Positions 1 through 9,847 of a stretch of DNA of 64,000 nt are shown here, one piece after another. The first letter of the stretch is position 1. The number at the start of each line of letters is the position of its first letter. Below the pieces are notes generated by a model that saw only the letters and a program-made list of their open reading frames with translations, was not told the DNA's origin and did no database searches. The stretch is from positions 54,890,590-54,954,589 of the forward strand of contig OY757921.1 of assembly GCA_963585895.1 (NCBI GenBank), in the 5' to 3' direction. The translations under genes and the position numbers were made by a program. This DNA is from Sepioteuthis lessoniana. Lineage: Eukaryota > Mollusca > Cephalopoda > Myopsida > Loliginidae.

Positions 1-254
1 AGTGAACGCTTGTAAAATCAAATAAAGGACAAACCACGATATGAGAGGAAATAGAGATATATTCTCAGGAAAAAGTATATACAATAGAGAGACTATAAGA
101 AGACAAGAACATAGGATTAGTGAATACAGAATAAAGATATAGTCCAACGATAGTATTGGCTTCCGTTATTACGGTAGCAAGTAAGGTGATCTAGTGCGAT
201 CTCCATGCTCCAACGCTCTAATACTATTCCTATAAGAAGCTACTTTTCACCTTC
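1..254 (-). repeat. LTR-1 3' LTR, R-U5 part
   Basis: This segment is a near-identical direct repeat of 9588-9839, which lies directly upstream (minus strand) of a primer-binding-site-like motif. It is therefore read as the R-U5 part of an LTR on the minus strand. The last roughly 15 bases of the LTR lie beyond the window edge. The U3 part of the same LTR is at 5783-5868, separated by the LINE insertion Ba. Confidence 0.85.
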
Positions 255-262
255 TAGTCTGC
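255..262 (-). repeat. Target-site duplication TAGTCTGC, 3' side of Ba
   Basis: The same eight bases recur at 5783-5790 and bracket LINE copy Ba. On the minus strand the site reads GCAGACTA and begins the R region of LTR-1. Confidence 0.85.
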
Positions 263-829
263 TTTATTTCATTGCAGAAAATACAATGAAGGCACAAGGC
301 CTTGAAGTTTGGGGGGAGGGGAAGGGAATTGTCTTGCATTGTCTATATATTCTAAGGGAACCTAGCTAGCCACATTCGCCGACCCATTCAACAGTACGAT
401 ATATAACCATTCATCCATCGCCATGTGAGCAGCAACCACAAAATACCACATTTGCTCTATGAAAAAGACCTACTTAAAACCCCGGAAGTGATGAATGATT
501 TTATTTACAATTTATGGTTTATTTACAATGAAAGTATAAGATGGGGATGGGAGGAAAAAAAACGACAAAGACGAGACCAAAGAAAAAGATTTTCCCCGTT
601 TGGTTGCCCTCCCATCCCCTCGTCTACGAAAATGGAGGCTGATTGTTTTCCGGTGTCCGAAAACACCGAAAACAAGCCGAACCTACCCTAGCGAGAAGAG
701 GGATCCTAGTCTAATGGGGCAAAAGCAATACAGGGTTGGGCGTGGTGTGGGCAGTTAAACTGCAGGGGATATGTGTTATATACATGTGAACTTTCAAGAT
801 CTTCGACAAAAAACGGGCTAGGATAAGGC

Positions 830-3452
830 TTACGTTGACTTTGGGTCTGACTTGAGGAAGGAAAAGTCCATTTCACCTTTTATGTCTACACTGCGTCGGC
901 CCAAGTATGCAAGTCTTTCAGCAAGCCAGTGGCTCTCCAGATCAGGCATACCCAGAACCTTGTTGCGTGTACGTTGGATACAGACCTTTCTACGGACCAT
1001 AGGCCTTGCACCTCCCCATAGCAATCTGGAGAGGGATCGTTGCAGTGCCAGCCGACGTAACTTAGGCAGAGGAAGTACAGCCAATCGGTAAAGGATCAAG
1101 GGGAAGACGTACACGGAGCACGCTTCCGTCCTTACCCTTTAAGGACAACCTCCTTGAAAGCCAGATTCCCACCTGAGCATTCACCTTAGCTTATACTTCC
1201 GACCAATTTCGCTCCAGTTGGAGGTCAGGCCCGAACAACACCCCGATGATGCGGACGGGTCCGTCACTCCAGCGGAAGGGCCCTGGAAGGGTATCGTTAC
1301 CCTTCCATGCCCCGAGCCGCAAACCTTCGCTTTTGTCAAAATTGACCTTGGCTCCTGCAATCCGTTCGTACTCACCAACCCCCTTCTTCACAGTCTTTAT
1401 ATCCAGTCGGCGGGATACAAACACTATGGTATCGGCAAACGCGGAAAACCTTGCTGTTAGAGGGCCAGAAAAAAAGACACCGCGCAAAGCCGGATTTGTC
1501 CTCTCATCCCTAAGCCTACGGAGCAGGGGCTTCAAAGCTAGGACATAGAGAAGAGGAGACAAGGGGCATCCCTGCCAGACCGAACGCTCGATCGCAAACA
1601 CCCTCGAACGCCTTCCGTTCACCTGCACCACTGCCTGAGGGTTGTGGTACATCATGCTAATCCATCTGCGGAACTCCGGTTTGAATCTGGCAGTCTCCAA
1701 AACAGTCACCAAAAACCGATGGTCAACCCTATCGGAGGCCTTAGACTGATCTAAACTGATCAGCGCAGCCTCGGTGCCGTCTTCTATCTCCTCTAGGACC
1801 TCGCGAATCAAGTGCAGATTGTCCTGGATTGATCTTCCCTTCACAGCAAAGGTCTGCTCGGGGCCGATCAGATCGCTAATGACAAGCTGTAAACGATTCG
1901 CAACGACCCGGGACAAAATCTTTAACTCTGTATTAAGCAGAGTTATGGGGTTGTAATCGTCTAAACCCTCCCAAACATGCATGCTACCTTTCTTCAGCAA
2001 TGGGATCACGCCCTTGGTAACGCTACCAGGGATGGCTCCCTGGGCGAACCAATGGTTGAACATATTCGTCAGAATAGGTACAAACATGTGCGACATCCTC
2101 AAGTACACTTCATCTAGTCCCGGCAACTTGTTGAGGCCGACCTGCTTCAACGCATCACGGACTTAGCTTTCAGTGACCCAACCCTCGCAACTAGCCGCTT
2201 AAGTCGCCCCAAGGCGGGGGAAGTCAGTGAGATAGCTACGAAACTCCTGAAGCTGGAGATCAGGAGAGCGGGCAAAGCGATCACGAAAGTGCGCCTGAAA
2301 GGGGTGACGCATCTTGCGACTCGATTTCAGCAGTTGCCCATCCGGGGTCTTGACAGAATCGACATACCGATCGGGAAACTTTTTTCTCACGCGTAGTTGC
2401 GTTCGATTTCACAGCTTCGTTGAGAACTCTCTTTAACCTAGATCTAACTACGAATCCCTTGTAGTGCTCGCTACTCTTACGCTCAAGGTCCCCCCTAGCT
2501 AGCTCTACGGTTAGGGAGTACCCCCAGCCACCGCCTGGGAAAGTCTATTGTCTATAGCTTTCGACTCCTTGGTCCTATCTAAGTTGAGCTGTCGACCGTA
2601 CTTGGTGGCGAAATCTCTAATCCTACGCTTAAGAGAAACCCACCACCTATTCCCGGTAACCGCCCCCATTAACACCCGCTTGATTAGGGATTCTAGCCGA
2701 TCCCGGAAGTCCCGTATCTCCAGTTAGGAGGTATTGAACTTCCAGTAATCGGCTAGACTAGGCCTATTAGCTAACCGCAGACTGACCCTAACAAGTTTAT
2801 GGTCAGTCCACGCTATCAAGTGGAACGTGAGACAACTAACGAAATCGAGGTCAGCTCGGCTAACTAATACTCTGTCCAAGTAGGAACCTACTTTGGCAGA
2901 GGGCGAACTATCTAGCCACGTCCACATCTCCCGCCCTAGGTGATCCAGACGAAACCTGTCGACCAAGTCATGACGAGTCATAAGGCCGACAAGGCTGCAT
3001 TCACACCTTCCCGCACTACTAGCTCCCCGCCCGACCTTATCTATCTTGGGATCAAGGATAGCATTCCAATCACCCATTAAAACTAGCCGCTTCCTATCGT
3101 CCAGGAACGGCGCCAACCGACGAAAAAGGAAACCCTCTCCGCAACGATATTGGGTGCATAAACCGCAACCAGACGAAACTTGAAACTTTTAACGGCAATA
3201 TTGGCCACAACCAGTCGGCCCTCGTCACCTGCAAAAACAACGTCAACATCAGCATCAAGGCTGCGTCCAACTAGCAGAAAAACCCCAACCCTGGCACGGC
3301 TGTCGTATGCTAAGAAAACGTTAAAATCGCCCTCCAGCACACGACAGTCGGCACCGCAAGTGAAGTGGGTTTCTTGCTCTGCAGCAACATTTATTCCAAG
3401 AAGCAGGTGCATACAGTCCCCTCACTTTCAATGTTGCAAGGTATAGAGCTAT
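830..3452 (-). pseudogene. LINE-B ORF2 (endonuclease-reverse transcriptase), copy Ba, broken
   Basis: Fragments in several minus-strand frames match the ORF2 of B1 in order. The APE-type endonuclease covers about 2724-3440, with QETHF, GDWNAILDPKID and a TDHK motif. A linker covers about 2200-2720. The reverse transcriptase covers about 1191-2150, with LDQSKASDRVDH and QGCPLSP. The catalytic box reads FADT instead of FADD, so the second aspartate is lost. A thumb-like region (830-1114) is fused to the 3' UTR by a deletion, so the C-terminal CCHC is absent. The start codon is mutated (ATAGCT where B1 has ATGGCT). The enzyme would have nicked target DNA and copied element RNA, but this copy cannot. 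Confidence 0.85.
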
Positions 3453-3466
3453 CCGTCCCATTTACC

Positions 3467-5456
3467 TTACTCACTGTCGACTACGGGCCGGAAATCCTTC
3501 GGGGTGAGGATGCCGACGGCCTGACGCAGGGAACCGGTGCCGAGCTCAGTGCTCACTCGGTCATCCCTGGTAATTCCCTCGAAATCCATGGGATACCGCA
3601 GCTTTAGGGACCTATAGAAGGACGGGTGAACCAAAATCGGGACCCTGCTCGAACAAAAAGGAAGCATTTTTTTCAAGGTGTAATGCCTCAAATCCGCCAA
3701 CATTACGTCCGCCCGACTGGCTTCGTCAAGAAAGTGCCAAAGTTGCCAGCCGAACGGATGAATGTCGTCACCATTGCTGCATTCTTGAATAAGTAGGGGT
3801 CGGTTATGTCATTATTGTCTATGGTCTTTAATGATGATAAAGGTTTTAATGTCTTTTTTAAAATGTGGTCCATATTTTGGGGTTCAAGTATGTCCTGACA
3901 GAAATGAAAGGCGTTAAAGGCACGTCGTACTTCGTTAGAAGCCGACCGTGGCCGTTGTTTTGGTGCTATTGGCGATGATGATGCTAGTGGTGTCGTGTCT
4001 CTGGTCACCGAATGGGACCGTGAAAGTAGTTTGAGGGTTGTGATGGGTGAGAGTGTAGATGATTTGGAGAAAAGTGGGAAGTCAGTATGGTCGGTTGGGG
4101 TATTTTTTGTTTGTTGTGGAGGAGGAACAATTTGGGATTGTCGTTCTGGCGGAGCTGGAGATTTAATCATTTCTTCTGCCCGTTAGGTTGAGGCAGGGAG
4201 GGTGTTTGGGAATGGGTTTTTGTTTCTTCTGCTGGTTTTTGGGGTGGTTTCTTAATGTGTTTTTCTCCCCTTCCTCCATTAATGAGTCCCCACTATCCCT
4301 TCTTCGTTTTAAATTTATGGAAACATCCATTGCTTCTGTTTCTGCTTTTTCTTTATTTTTCTTTGCTGTTGACAATGATAATTTGGCTGTACTGGCAGTA
4401 GTGGTAGTTGTTGGATTTGTTATTATTTGCTTTTCTGTTGGTGCTATTGTTGTTGTTGAGGATGATGATATTTTTATGGGAGTTTTTTCTTTTGTCCTCT
4501 CCTTATTTCCTGGGTCCAGCCCTCTTCTTTGTCGGGGTGGTCCCCAGTTTCAGGTTTAGGGCTTTCGCTTGTTACTTCTACGGTTTTTGTAGTCACTGCT
4601 GCTGCTATTATAGTCGTCGTGGTCGTTGTTGTCGTTGATGATACTGTTTTGGTGGTCTTTTGAGGGCAGGATTTTGAGAAATACCCTAGCTGCTTACAGT
4701 TCCAGCATTGGAGCTTTCTCCCCTCAACGACCACCGTCATAACTTGGCTCTCATAATCATATGAGGTATGGACGTAACTCCCCCCCTCTGTCTAGGCACA
4801 TGGTGAAGATGTAGTCCCTGTGCGCTGTCCCATTTGCCGATTTTGATTTTACAACATCTTCTATATCGCCATAATTGCTTAGGTAGGCGGCCAACACCTC
4901 TTCATTCAATTGAATAGGGACATTGCACACAGTAATTTTTATTTTTCTTCTTCCCATGTACTCAGGCTGTAACCGAAAGTACTTGAATGTAATGATGTCT
5001 CCGGCCAGCTTGGCTGCTAATTCTTCTGATGGCACCAGTACATCCCCGGTAGCAAAGGTGCGTCTGCAGTGATATTTTGCTGGGATGCCTGCTGCCTTTA
5101 GCAAGTCTTCGAAGGTCTCTTTTTTAATACTCGCTAACCTCCTGGCTTTTAGGTCGGTCACAACGAAGGAGATTATCTTTGGTTGCACTTCCTTTACTAG
5201 TTCGGGAATAGGAAGGATCCTATTCCCTTGAAAATACTTTGCGTATTTCTCCCTACTTTTTGTAAATTCAATAGGGGATTTCTTTTTTATTTGTCAGGAG
5301 GCTGACATTGATGGTGCTTTCTGTGCCGTGTAATTGTGCTGGCCGGAGTTGATGTAGACGAAAGTGCTGGCCATTTTTCTTCCGGCTCTGGGGGGGTAGG
5401 CCTTCAAAGATGTCAATTTGTGACGATGTAGATGGTGATGGTGAAGGTTCCCCCAT
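3467..5456 (-). pseudogene. LINE-B ORF1 (RNA-binding protein), copy Ba, broken
   Basis: Order along the minus strand: a start MGEPSPS at 5456, an N-terminal RRM-like region (about 4757-5188), a CCHC knuckle CWNCKQLGYFSKSC with tyrosine in place of the histidine (near 4670-4715), a T- and P-rich linker, and the conserved C-terminal domain (about 3467-3900) ending before TAA at 3467-3469. Several frameshifts separate the blocks. In related LINEs ORF1 coats the element RNA. The C-terminal block with a VPILVHPSFYRSLKLRYP motif is shared with LINE-A. Confidence 0.8.
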
Positions 5457-5782
5457 AGTTTCTTATGCGGCAACTAGGGGGGAATGTGAATGTTCTTGTT
5501 AAACGAATGTAGAATATGTTCGATGAAAAATGAATTGTTCAACAAAAAATTTTTTCCAACAAAAATGTTCAATAAATAACAAGTCTTAACCCCCCTCAAT
5601 AAACAAATAACAATTGTTTGGGAGGGGGGCACTCAAGGAAAAAACGTCCAACAATAACAAGTTTTTCAACAATCAACAAAGAACAATATTTTTCCACAAG
5701 AACAAGAATTTTTTTAATAATAATAAACAAGAACATTTACTAGTCAATCGCAAAAAATAAACGCCAGAAAAACCTTCACGGG

Positions 5783-5790
5783 TAGTCTGC
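5783..5790 (-). repeat. Target-site duplication TAGTCTGC, 5' side of Ba
   Basis: This is the second copy of the site at 255-262. It is also the junction of U3 and R in the LTR-1 3' LTR. Confidence 0.85.
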
Positions 5791-5868
5791 CCTGGTATTA
5801 GTAGCTACTGCTATATATGGCAGATGGACTAGTTCATTGTGTGGAAAAAGGGATGGTGATACCCAACA
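5783..5868 (-). promoter_or_regulatory. LTR-1 3' LTR, U3 part with TATA box
   Basis: This segment matches 56608-56692 over its whole length. On the minus strand it starts TGTTGGGTATC, as expected for an LTR, and contains TATATAG (5812-5818) about 28 bases before the GCAGACTA site. The spacing is typical of a polymerase II TATA box and start site. U3 is unusually short, about 80 bases. Confidence 0.75.
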
Positions 5869-5878
5869 CCCCCGCTTA
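5869..5878 (-). other. LTR-1 polypurine tract
   Basis: On the minus strand the purine run AAGCGGGGG lies directly before the LTR start TGTTGGG. This is where a polypurine tract that primes plus-strand DNA synthesis should be. Confidence 0.75.
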
Positions 5879-5925
5879 AAATTGTTTTTCAATATTCTTG
5901 ACCAGCTTTTTCTTTTTTGTGAGTT

Positions 5926-6125
5926 TTAGTATTTTTTTCTTTTTGGGTCAATTATGAATTGTGAAGGAGCTTTCCGCTTTCTTTTCAATCTAGGTCCTTC
6001 TTCGGCTTGAGGCATTTGGAGGCCGAAGGTATCATAGTGTGAAGGTAACGTACCTGGGCATTCGAAGCGCGCACGAACGTGTCTGGCTTGTAGAACGAAA
6101 ACCGATATGACTGCCTCGAGCAGGG
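5926..6125 (-). pseudogene. LTR-1 pol C-terminal tail, fragment
   Basis: A reading frame ending at 5926 finishes with a basic stretch KRKRKAPSQF and DPKRKKY, which looks like the end of a Gypsy pol polyprotein. It is separated from the integrase fragment by a block carrying GAAG repeats, so the frame upstream of about 6125 is probably not original. Confidence 0.5.
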
Positions 6126-6261
6126 GAGATCTCGAACCAGCGAGAGGTAATTTGCACGTATGCAAATTCTTACGAGATCTCACGATAATACAAATACGCA
6201 CGGTAACGGCTGGATGGGCCTGATTTGTTCTGAGTGCATTTGCCCGACGAACGTGCTATAT

Positions 6262-6400
6262 CTCAAGGAAGGAAGGAAGGAAGGAGAACCAGAAGGAGAG
6301 AGAGAAAGAAGGAAGGAAGGAAGGAAGGAAGGAAGGAGAACGAGGAAGAAAGCGAGAGAGAAGGAACAGCTACTGAGAGAGAGGGAGAAATCGCTAGACT
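6262..6400. repeat. (GAAG)n and GA-rich microsatellite
   Basis: GGAA units repeat, then become interrupted AG-rich sequence. The run lies inside the decayed LTR-1 3' region and explains the low-complexity reading frames here. Confidence 0.9.
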
Positions 6401-6423
6401 CAATACGCCCTGAAACTAACAGT

Positions 6424-7112
6424 GTCCTCTCTTGAATAAATACAAAAATCAGTTTCCTGTTGCCTCTTTACGCCCGCTCTTGACAACACATAGAGATCTT
6501 GTAAATCGTCCTCCTCGATTTGTGGGGCTTCTGTTGGTTCATCGGTGATACGTTTTTGTGATTGATTTATATGTCTTCTATAGATGAACTTCTTTCCCTG
6601 TACGGTATAAATCATGTTTCCGATACGCTCCTTAATAGTTCCTGGTTCCCAGGTAGTCGTGTTATTTTTATAGTTTTTGTAGAATACTTTTTCATTCGTA
6701 TTGAATTTCCTTCTAGGAACAATGATGGCTGGAGTGTGACTTTTCTTGCTAGGAATAAGCTTATGAATTACTGATCTGATTCTTCTAGCAAACATGATTT
6801 CTGCAAGTGATAGAGTCGATGGTGCCGACTTGTTCGGAGTTATACGATATACTTGTAGAAAAAGTTGTAGAGCTTTTTTAGTCGGAGTTCCTATTGCTTT
6901 CTTTAACGCTCTTTTTAGTGTATCAACAAATCTCTCGGCCAGGCCGTTTGATCGTGGGTGGTAAGGAGGGATTCTTATATGATCAACTTGGAATGTTGAA
7001 CAGAAATGTTCAAACTCCTTAGATGTGAATTGCGTTCCGTTATCGCTAACTATCGTATCTACGACACCGAAACAGTTCATGTAACCTATTTGTTGATGTT
7101 AGCCTTTTCATT
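6424..7112 (-). pseudogene. LTR-1 integrase, partial
   Basis: A minus-strand frame carries the second half of a DDE integrase core: VSDNGTQFTS with the second aspartate, and NGLAERFVDTLKRA with the glutamate. A C-terminal region with an ENVFYKNY/W-like GPY/F-type segment follows. The zinc-binding N-terminus and the first catalytic aspartate are missing, because a deletion joins the end of RNase H (near 7320) to mid-integrase (near 7110). It would have inserted LTR-1 DNA into the genome, but is dead. Confidence 0.8.
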
Positions 7113-7329
7113 TGGAAGACTTCTGGCCATTTAGAGTAGTAACTACTACTTAGTAGATTAATACATTATCACATAGTGAATAAGTCTCCTCAATTTTTGC
7201 GTCTTTCTCTAATAGTTTCGTTTTTATTTCTTTAATGAAATTATTCCTTACTGCTTCACTTTTTATTTCCTTAAGAGATACCAGTTTCTCTAATTATGCT
7301 GTTTAATGTATTCTCTACCTCATTTTGAG

Positions 7330-8829
7330 ATCTGAGAGTTGCTATAACTGTCTTCAAAGGTTTCTGATGTCCTAGGAATGAGTCTCGATAATCCATCCGC
7401 GTGCCCTATCTTATTCGTGGATAGATATTGAATCTGAAAATCATAGTTTAAAAGGATGGTTCCCCATCGAAGCAGTCTGTTAGCTGTATATGATGGGAGT
7501 CCTTTTTTAGAGCCAAAAATGGTTACGAGTGGTTTGTGGTCTGTTTGTAATGTAAACCGTCGTCCATGAATATATCTATTGAATTTTGTAACTGCGAATA
7601 TTATTGCTTGAGCTTCTTTTTCGATTTGTGAATAATTGCGCTCTGCTGGAAGTAACGATCTGCTTGCATGTGCTATAGGTCTGACTTTCCCATCTTTCCA
7701 CTAGTGTAATATACATGCTTCTACGCCGTGTGTACTGGCGTCGCTAGCTACGATTATGTCAAGATTAGGGTCGAAGTGTGTTAAGAATAAGTCAAATGTT
7801 AATTTTTCTTTAATCTCATAAAATACTTGCTCGCATTCTTTCGTCCAAATCCATTTCTTTTCTTTATATAGAAGTTCGTTAAGCGGTGCTCTTAAGTTGT
7901 GTAAGTTAGGTATAAATTCCTGATAGTAGCTTACTAAACCTAAGAAGCTTTGTAGTGATTTTACGTCTTTTGTATTAGGCATGTCTTTGATTGCTGAAGC
8001 ATGACTTTTGCCTGGTTTCTTGCACTCCTTATTGATTACATGTCCTAAGTATTTAATTTCTGCCAGTAGGAAGTCACATTTATTTTCTTTGATCTTCAGC
8101 CCATAATTCCTAATTCGTTCAAAAATTTTTTCAGAAAACTTTTGTTCTTCGATAGAATGTCTTCTAGGTATGCCATTTCGAAATCTAGCCCAGCTATCAT
8201 GGTGTCCATTATTTGCTGGACACCGCCGGTGCAGTCTTAACGCCAAAGGGTAAGCGTTCGTACTTGAACAAACCCCTATGAGTGCTAATACAGAGTAATT
8301 TCGAGCTTTCGTCGTGTGTTGGTATTTGGAGATAGGCCTCACTGAGATCAATTTTCGAGAAGTCTCGACCGCCATTTAGTTTCGTGAATATTTCTTCTGA
8401 ACTAGGTAGCGGATAATGATGATCTTCTATTGCGCTGTTTAAGCCTGTGGAAAAATCTGCACAGACACGTATTTCTCCTGATTTTTTCTTTACATATACG
8501 ACCGGAGCCGCCCAGTCGCTTTTGAGAGTACTCTGCATTGCGCTAACATTTTCTAGTTCTTTATCAATTTTATCTATAGCAGTGAAAGGAATGCTTCTTT
8601 TTTTTCTGAAGACTGGTTGTACATTCTTTTTTAGTTTAATTTTGGCTGTCATTTTCGTGCATCTACCCAAACCTTCCGAGAAGACCTCGGGAAAGATTTT
8701 CTTCATTTCTTCCTTTATTAGTTGTCTAAATTTCAGAGACGAAGCTAGTTGATTTTTATCAGTAAGGTTTTTCGGACTGTTGTCTTCATCTGTATTGTTA
8801 TTTCCACAACGTTTCGGCCGATATGTCAT
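7330..8829 (-). pseudogene. LTR-1 reverse transcriptase and RNase H, broken
   Basis: Reading on the minus strand: RVCADFSTGLN, DFSKIDLSEAYLQI (first catalytic aspartate), LFKYERLPFGVKTAP, then a frameshift near 8220, then MAYLEDI where active enzymes usually have YLDD. After this come the connection region (FLGLVSYYQEFIPNL) and RNase H (VASDASTHGVEA, then TDHKPLVTIFG and NKIGHADGLSRL). An in-frame stop lies at about 7700. The order RT, RNase H, integrase is that of Ty3/Gypsy elements. Confidence 0.85.
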
Positions 8830-8959
8830 TATTTTCCTTTAATTCCAAAATTTGTTGTTGAAATTTCTCTTCATTCTTGATCTGTCTCTCGTGTAGTTAC
8901 TTTTGAGATTGTATTTGAAATTTAATAAGTTCGAGGATTGACGATTGGAATTGTTCCAT
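8830..8959 (-). pseudogene. LTR-1 gag N-terminal remnant
   Basis: A minus-strand frame starting with ATG at 8959 reads MEQFQSSILELIKFQ, then a stop, then a Q- and E-rich helix-like stretch that runs directly into the RT frame. Coiled-coil-like starts of this kind are common for Gypsy gag. The rest of gag and the protease are missing, so a large deletion fused gag to pol here. Confidence 0.5.
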
Positions 8960-9300
8960 ATCTGTTACAAGTAGAGCGAGAAAAAAATATGTGTGTGTTT
9001 TCTCTGTGAGGAGGGCCAAAAAAAGAAAAATCTTTCCTTAGCCACGTAAATTTAGCACGGAGAATGAGTTGGGGGGGTTGGGGGGGGTAAAAAAATCCAA
9101 GAAAAATTTTACAAATTAATAAGTTATAAATTAACTTACAGTTTCCGGCAAATATGTTTACGTTTGTATTTTTAATCCTCTGTTGTTTTTTGTTTTTTGT
9201 TTGTTTTTTTACTGTTATGTGAAAAATATCTTTTTCGTCACTGTTATGTTCTACGACTTCAAAGTTCATCGTCATCACTGTTAGCATATGACGGTGGTTT
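8960..9300 (-). other. LTR-1 leader, no coding content seen
   Basis: AT-rich sequence with G and T homopolymers between the gag remnant and the repeated leader. No gene is recognised. Confidence 0.5.
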
Positions 9301-9570
9301 TATTTGTCCAAGTGATTTCTTGTTTGAAAAATCTCAGTCGTCAACTGTTAGGTCCTAAGTGGGTTTTTCTTTTTTCGCCGTGTTTGAATTCGAAATTCGT
9401 CGCCAAACTTGTTGAGTGGGACGATAGAATTTTTGTGCTGAGTTCGGTTCCTTGTGGCCAAACTCTTGCAGGGTGAATGAATTTTTGTTGCTGTGTTCGG
9501 TTCTTCGTCACCAACTGTTGCAAGGCGAACGAATTTTGTTGCTGCGTGTGTTCGATTCCTCGTCGCCAAC
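9300..9570 (-). repeat. Degenerate tandem repeats next to the LTR-1 primer-binding site
   Basis: Plus-strand units of about 55 bases carry a recurring core like CGTCGCCAAC-TGTT (9561-9573, about 9508-9520, about 9450-9465, about 9395-9410). The unit nearest the LTR contains the likely primer-binding site (minus strand TTGGCGACGAGG, 9558-9569). The leader therefore seems to have grown by duplicating the primer-binding-site region. Confidence 0.6.
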
Positions 9571-9839
9571 TGTTTCGTTCTGGTTAGTGAACGCTTGTAA
9601 TATTAAATAAAGGACAAACCACGATATGAGAGGAAATAGAGATATATTCTCAGGAAAAAGTATATACAATAGAGAGACTATTAGTAGACAGGAACATAGG
9701 ATTAGTGAATACAGAAAAAAGATATAGGCCAACGATAGTATTGGCTTCCGTTATTACGGTAGCAAGTAAGGTGATCTCGTGCGATCTCCAATCTCCAACG
9801 CTCTAATACTATTTCTATAAGAAACTGCTCTTTACCTTC
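9571..9839 (-). repeat. LTR-1 5' LTR, R-U5 part
   Basis: Matches 1-254. On the minus strand it ends ACGAAACA directly before GTTGGCGACGAGG. Its U3 part is found 47 kb away at 56608-56692 because of tandem LINE and LTR-2 insertions at the U3/R junction. Confidence 0.85.
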
Positions 9840-9847
9840 TGGTCTGC
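9840..9847 (-). repeat. Target-site duplication TGGTCTGC, 3' side of Bb
   Basis: One mismatch from TAGTCTGC. It lies at the start of the R region of the 5' LTR and directly after the 3' end of Bb. Confidence 0.8.

Larger units (their letters stand above)
263..5782 (-). mobile_element. LINE-B copy Ba (in LTR-1 3' LTR)
   Basis: This is a non-LTR retrotransposon on the minus strand between TAGTCTGC duplications. It contains a 5' UTR (about 5457-5782), a degraded ORF1, a degraded ORF2 and a 3' UTR (about 263-800). Compared with B1 (37033-43791), a deletion of roughly 0.9 kb removes the end of ORF2 and joins its C-terminal part to the 3' UTR near position 805. The 3' end has a short hairpin followed by AAATAAA and no poly(A) tail. 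Many stops and indels show that it is dead. Confidence 0.85.
5869..9570 (-). mobile_element. LTR-1 internal region (Ty3/Gypsy-like, decayed)
   Basis: The internal part of a minus-strand LTR retrotransposon, from the primer-binding site (near 9570) to the polypurine tract (5869). It is only 3.7 kb long. Most of gag, all of the protease and part of the integrase are deleted. A purine-rich microsatellite block sits near the 3' end (6262-6400). Confidence 0.85.

Noticed and set aside
425-691. Short plus-strand frame at the start of the window
   Set aside because: It lies within the 3' UTR of LINE-B copy Ba, starts with GTG and has no domain.
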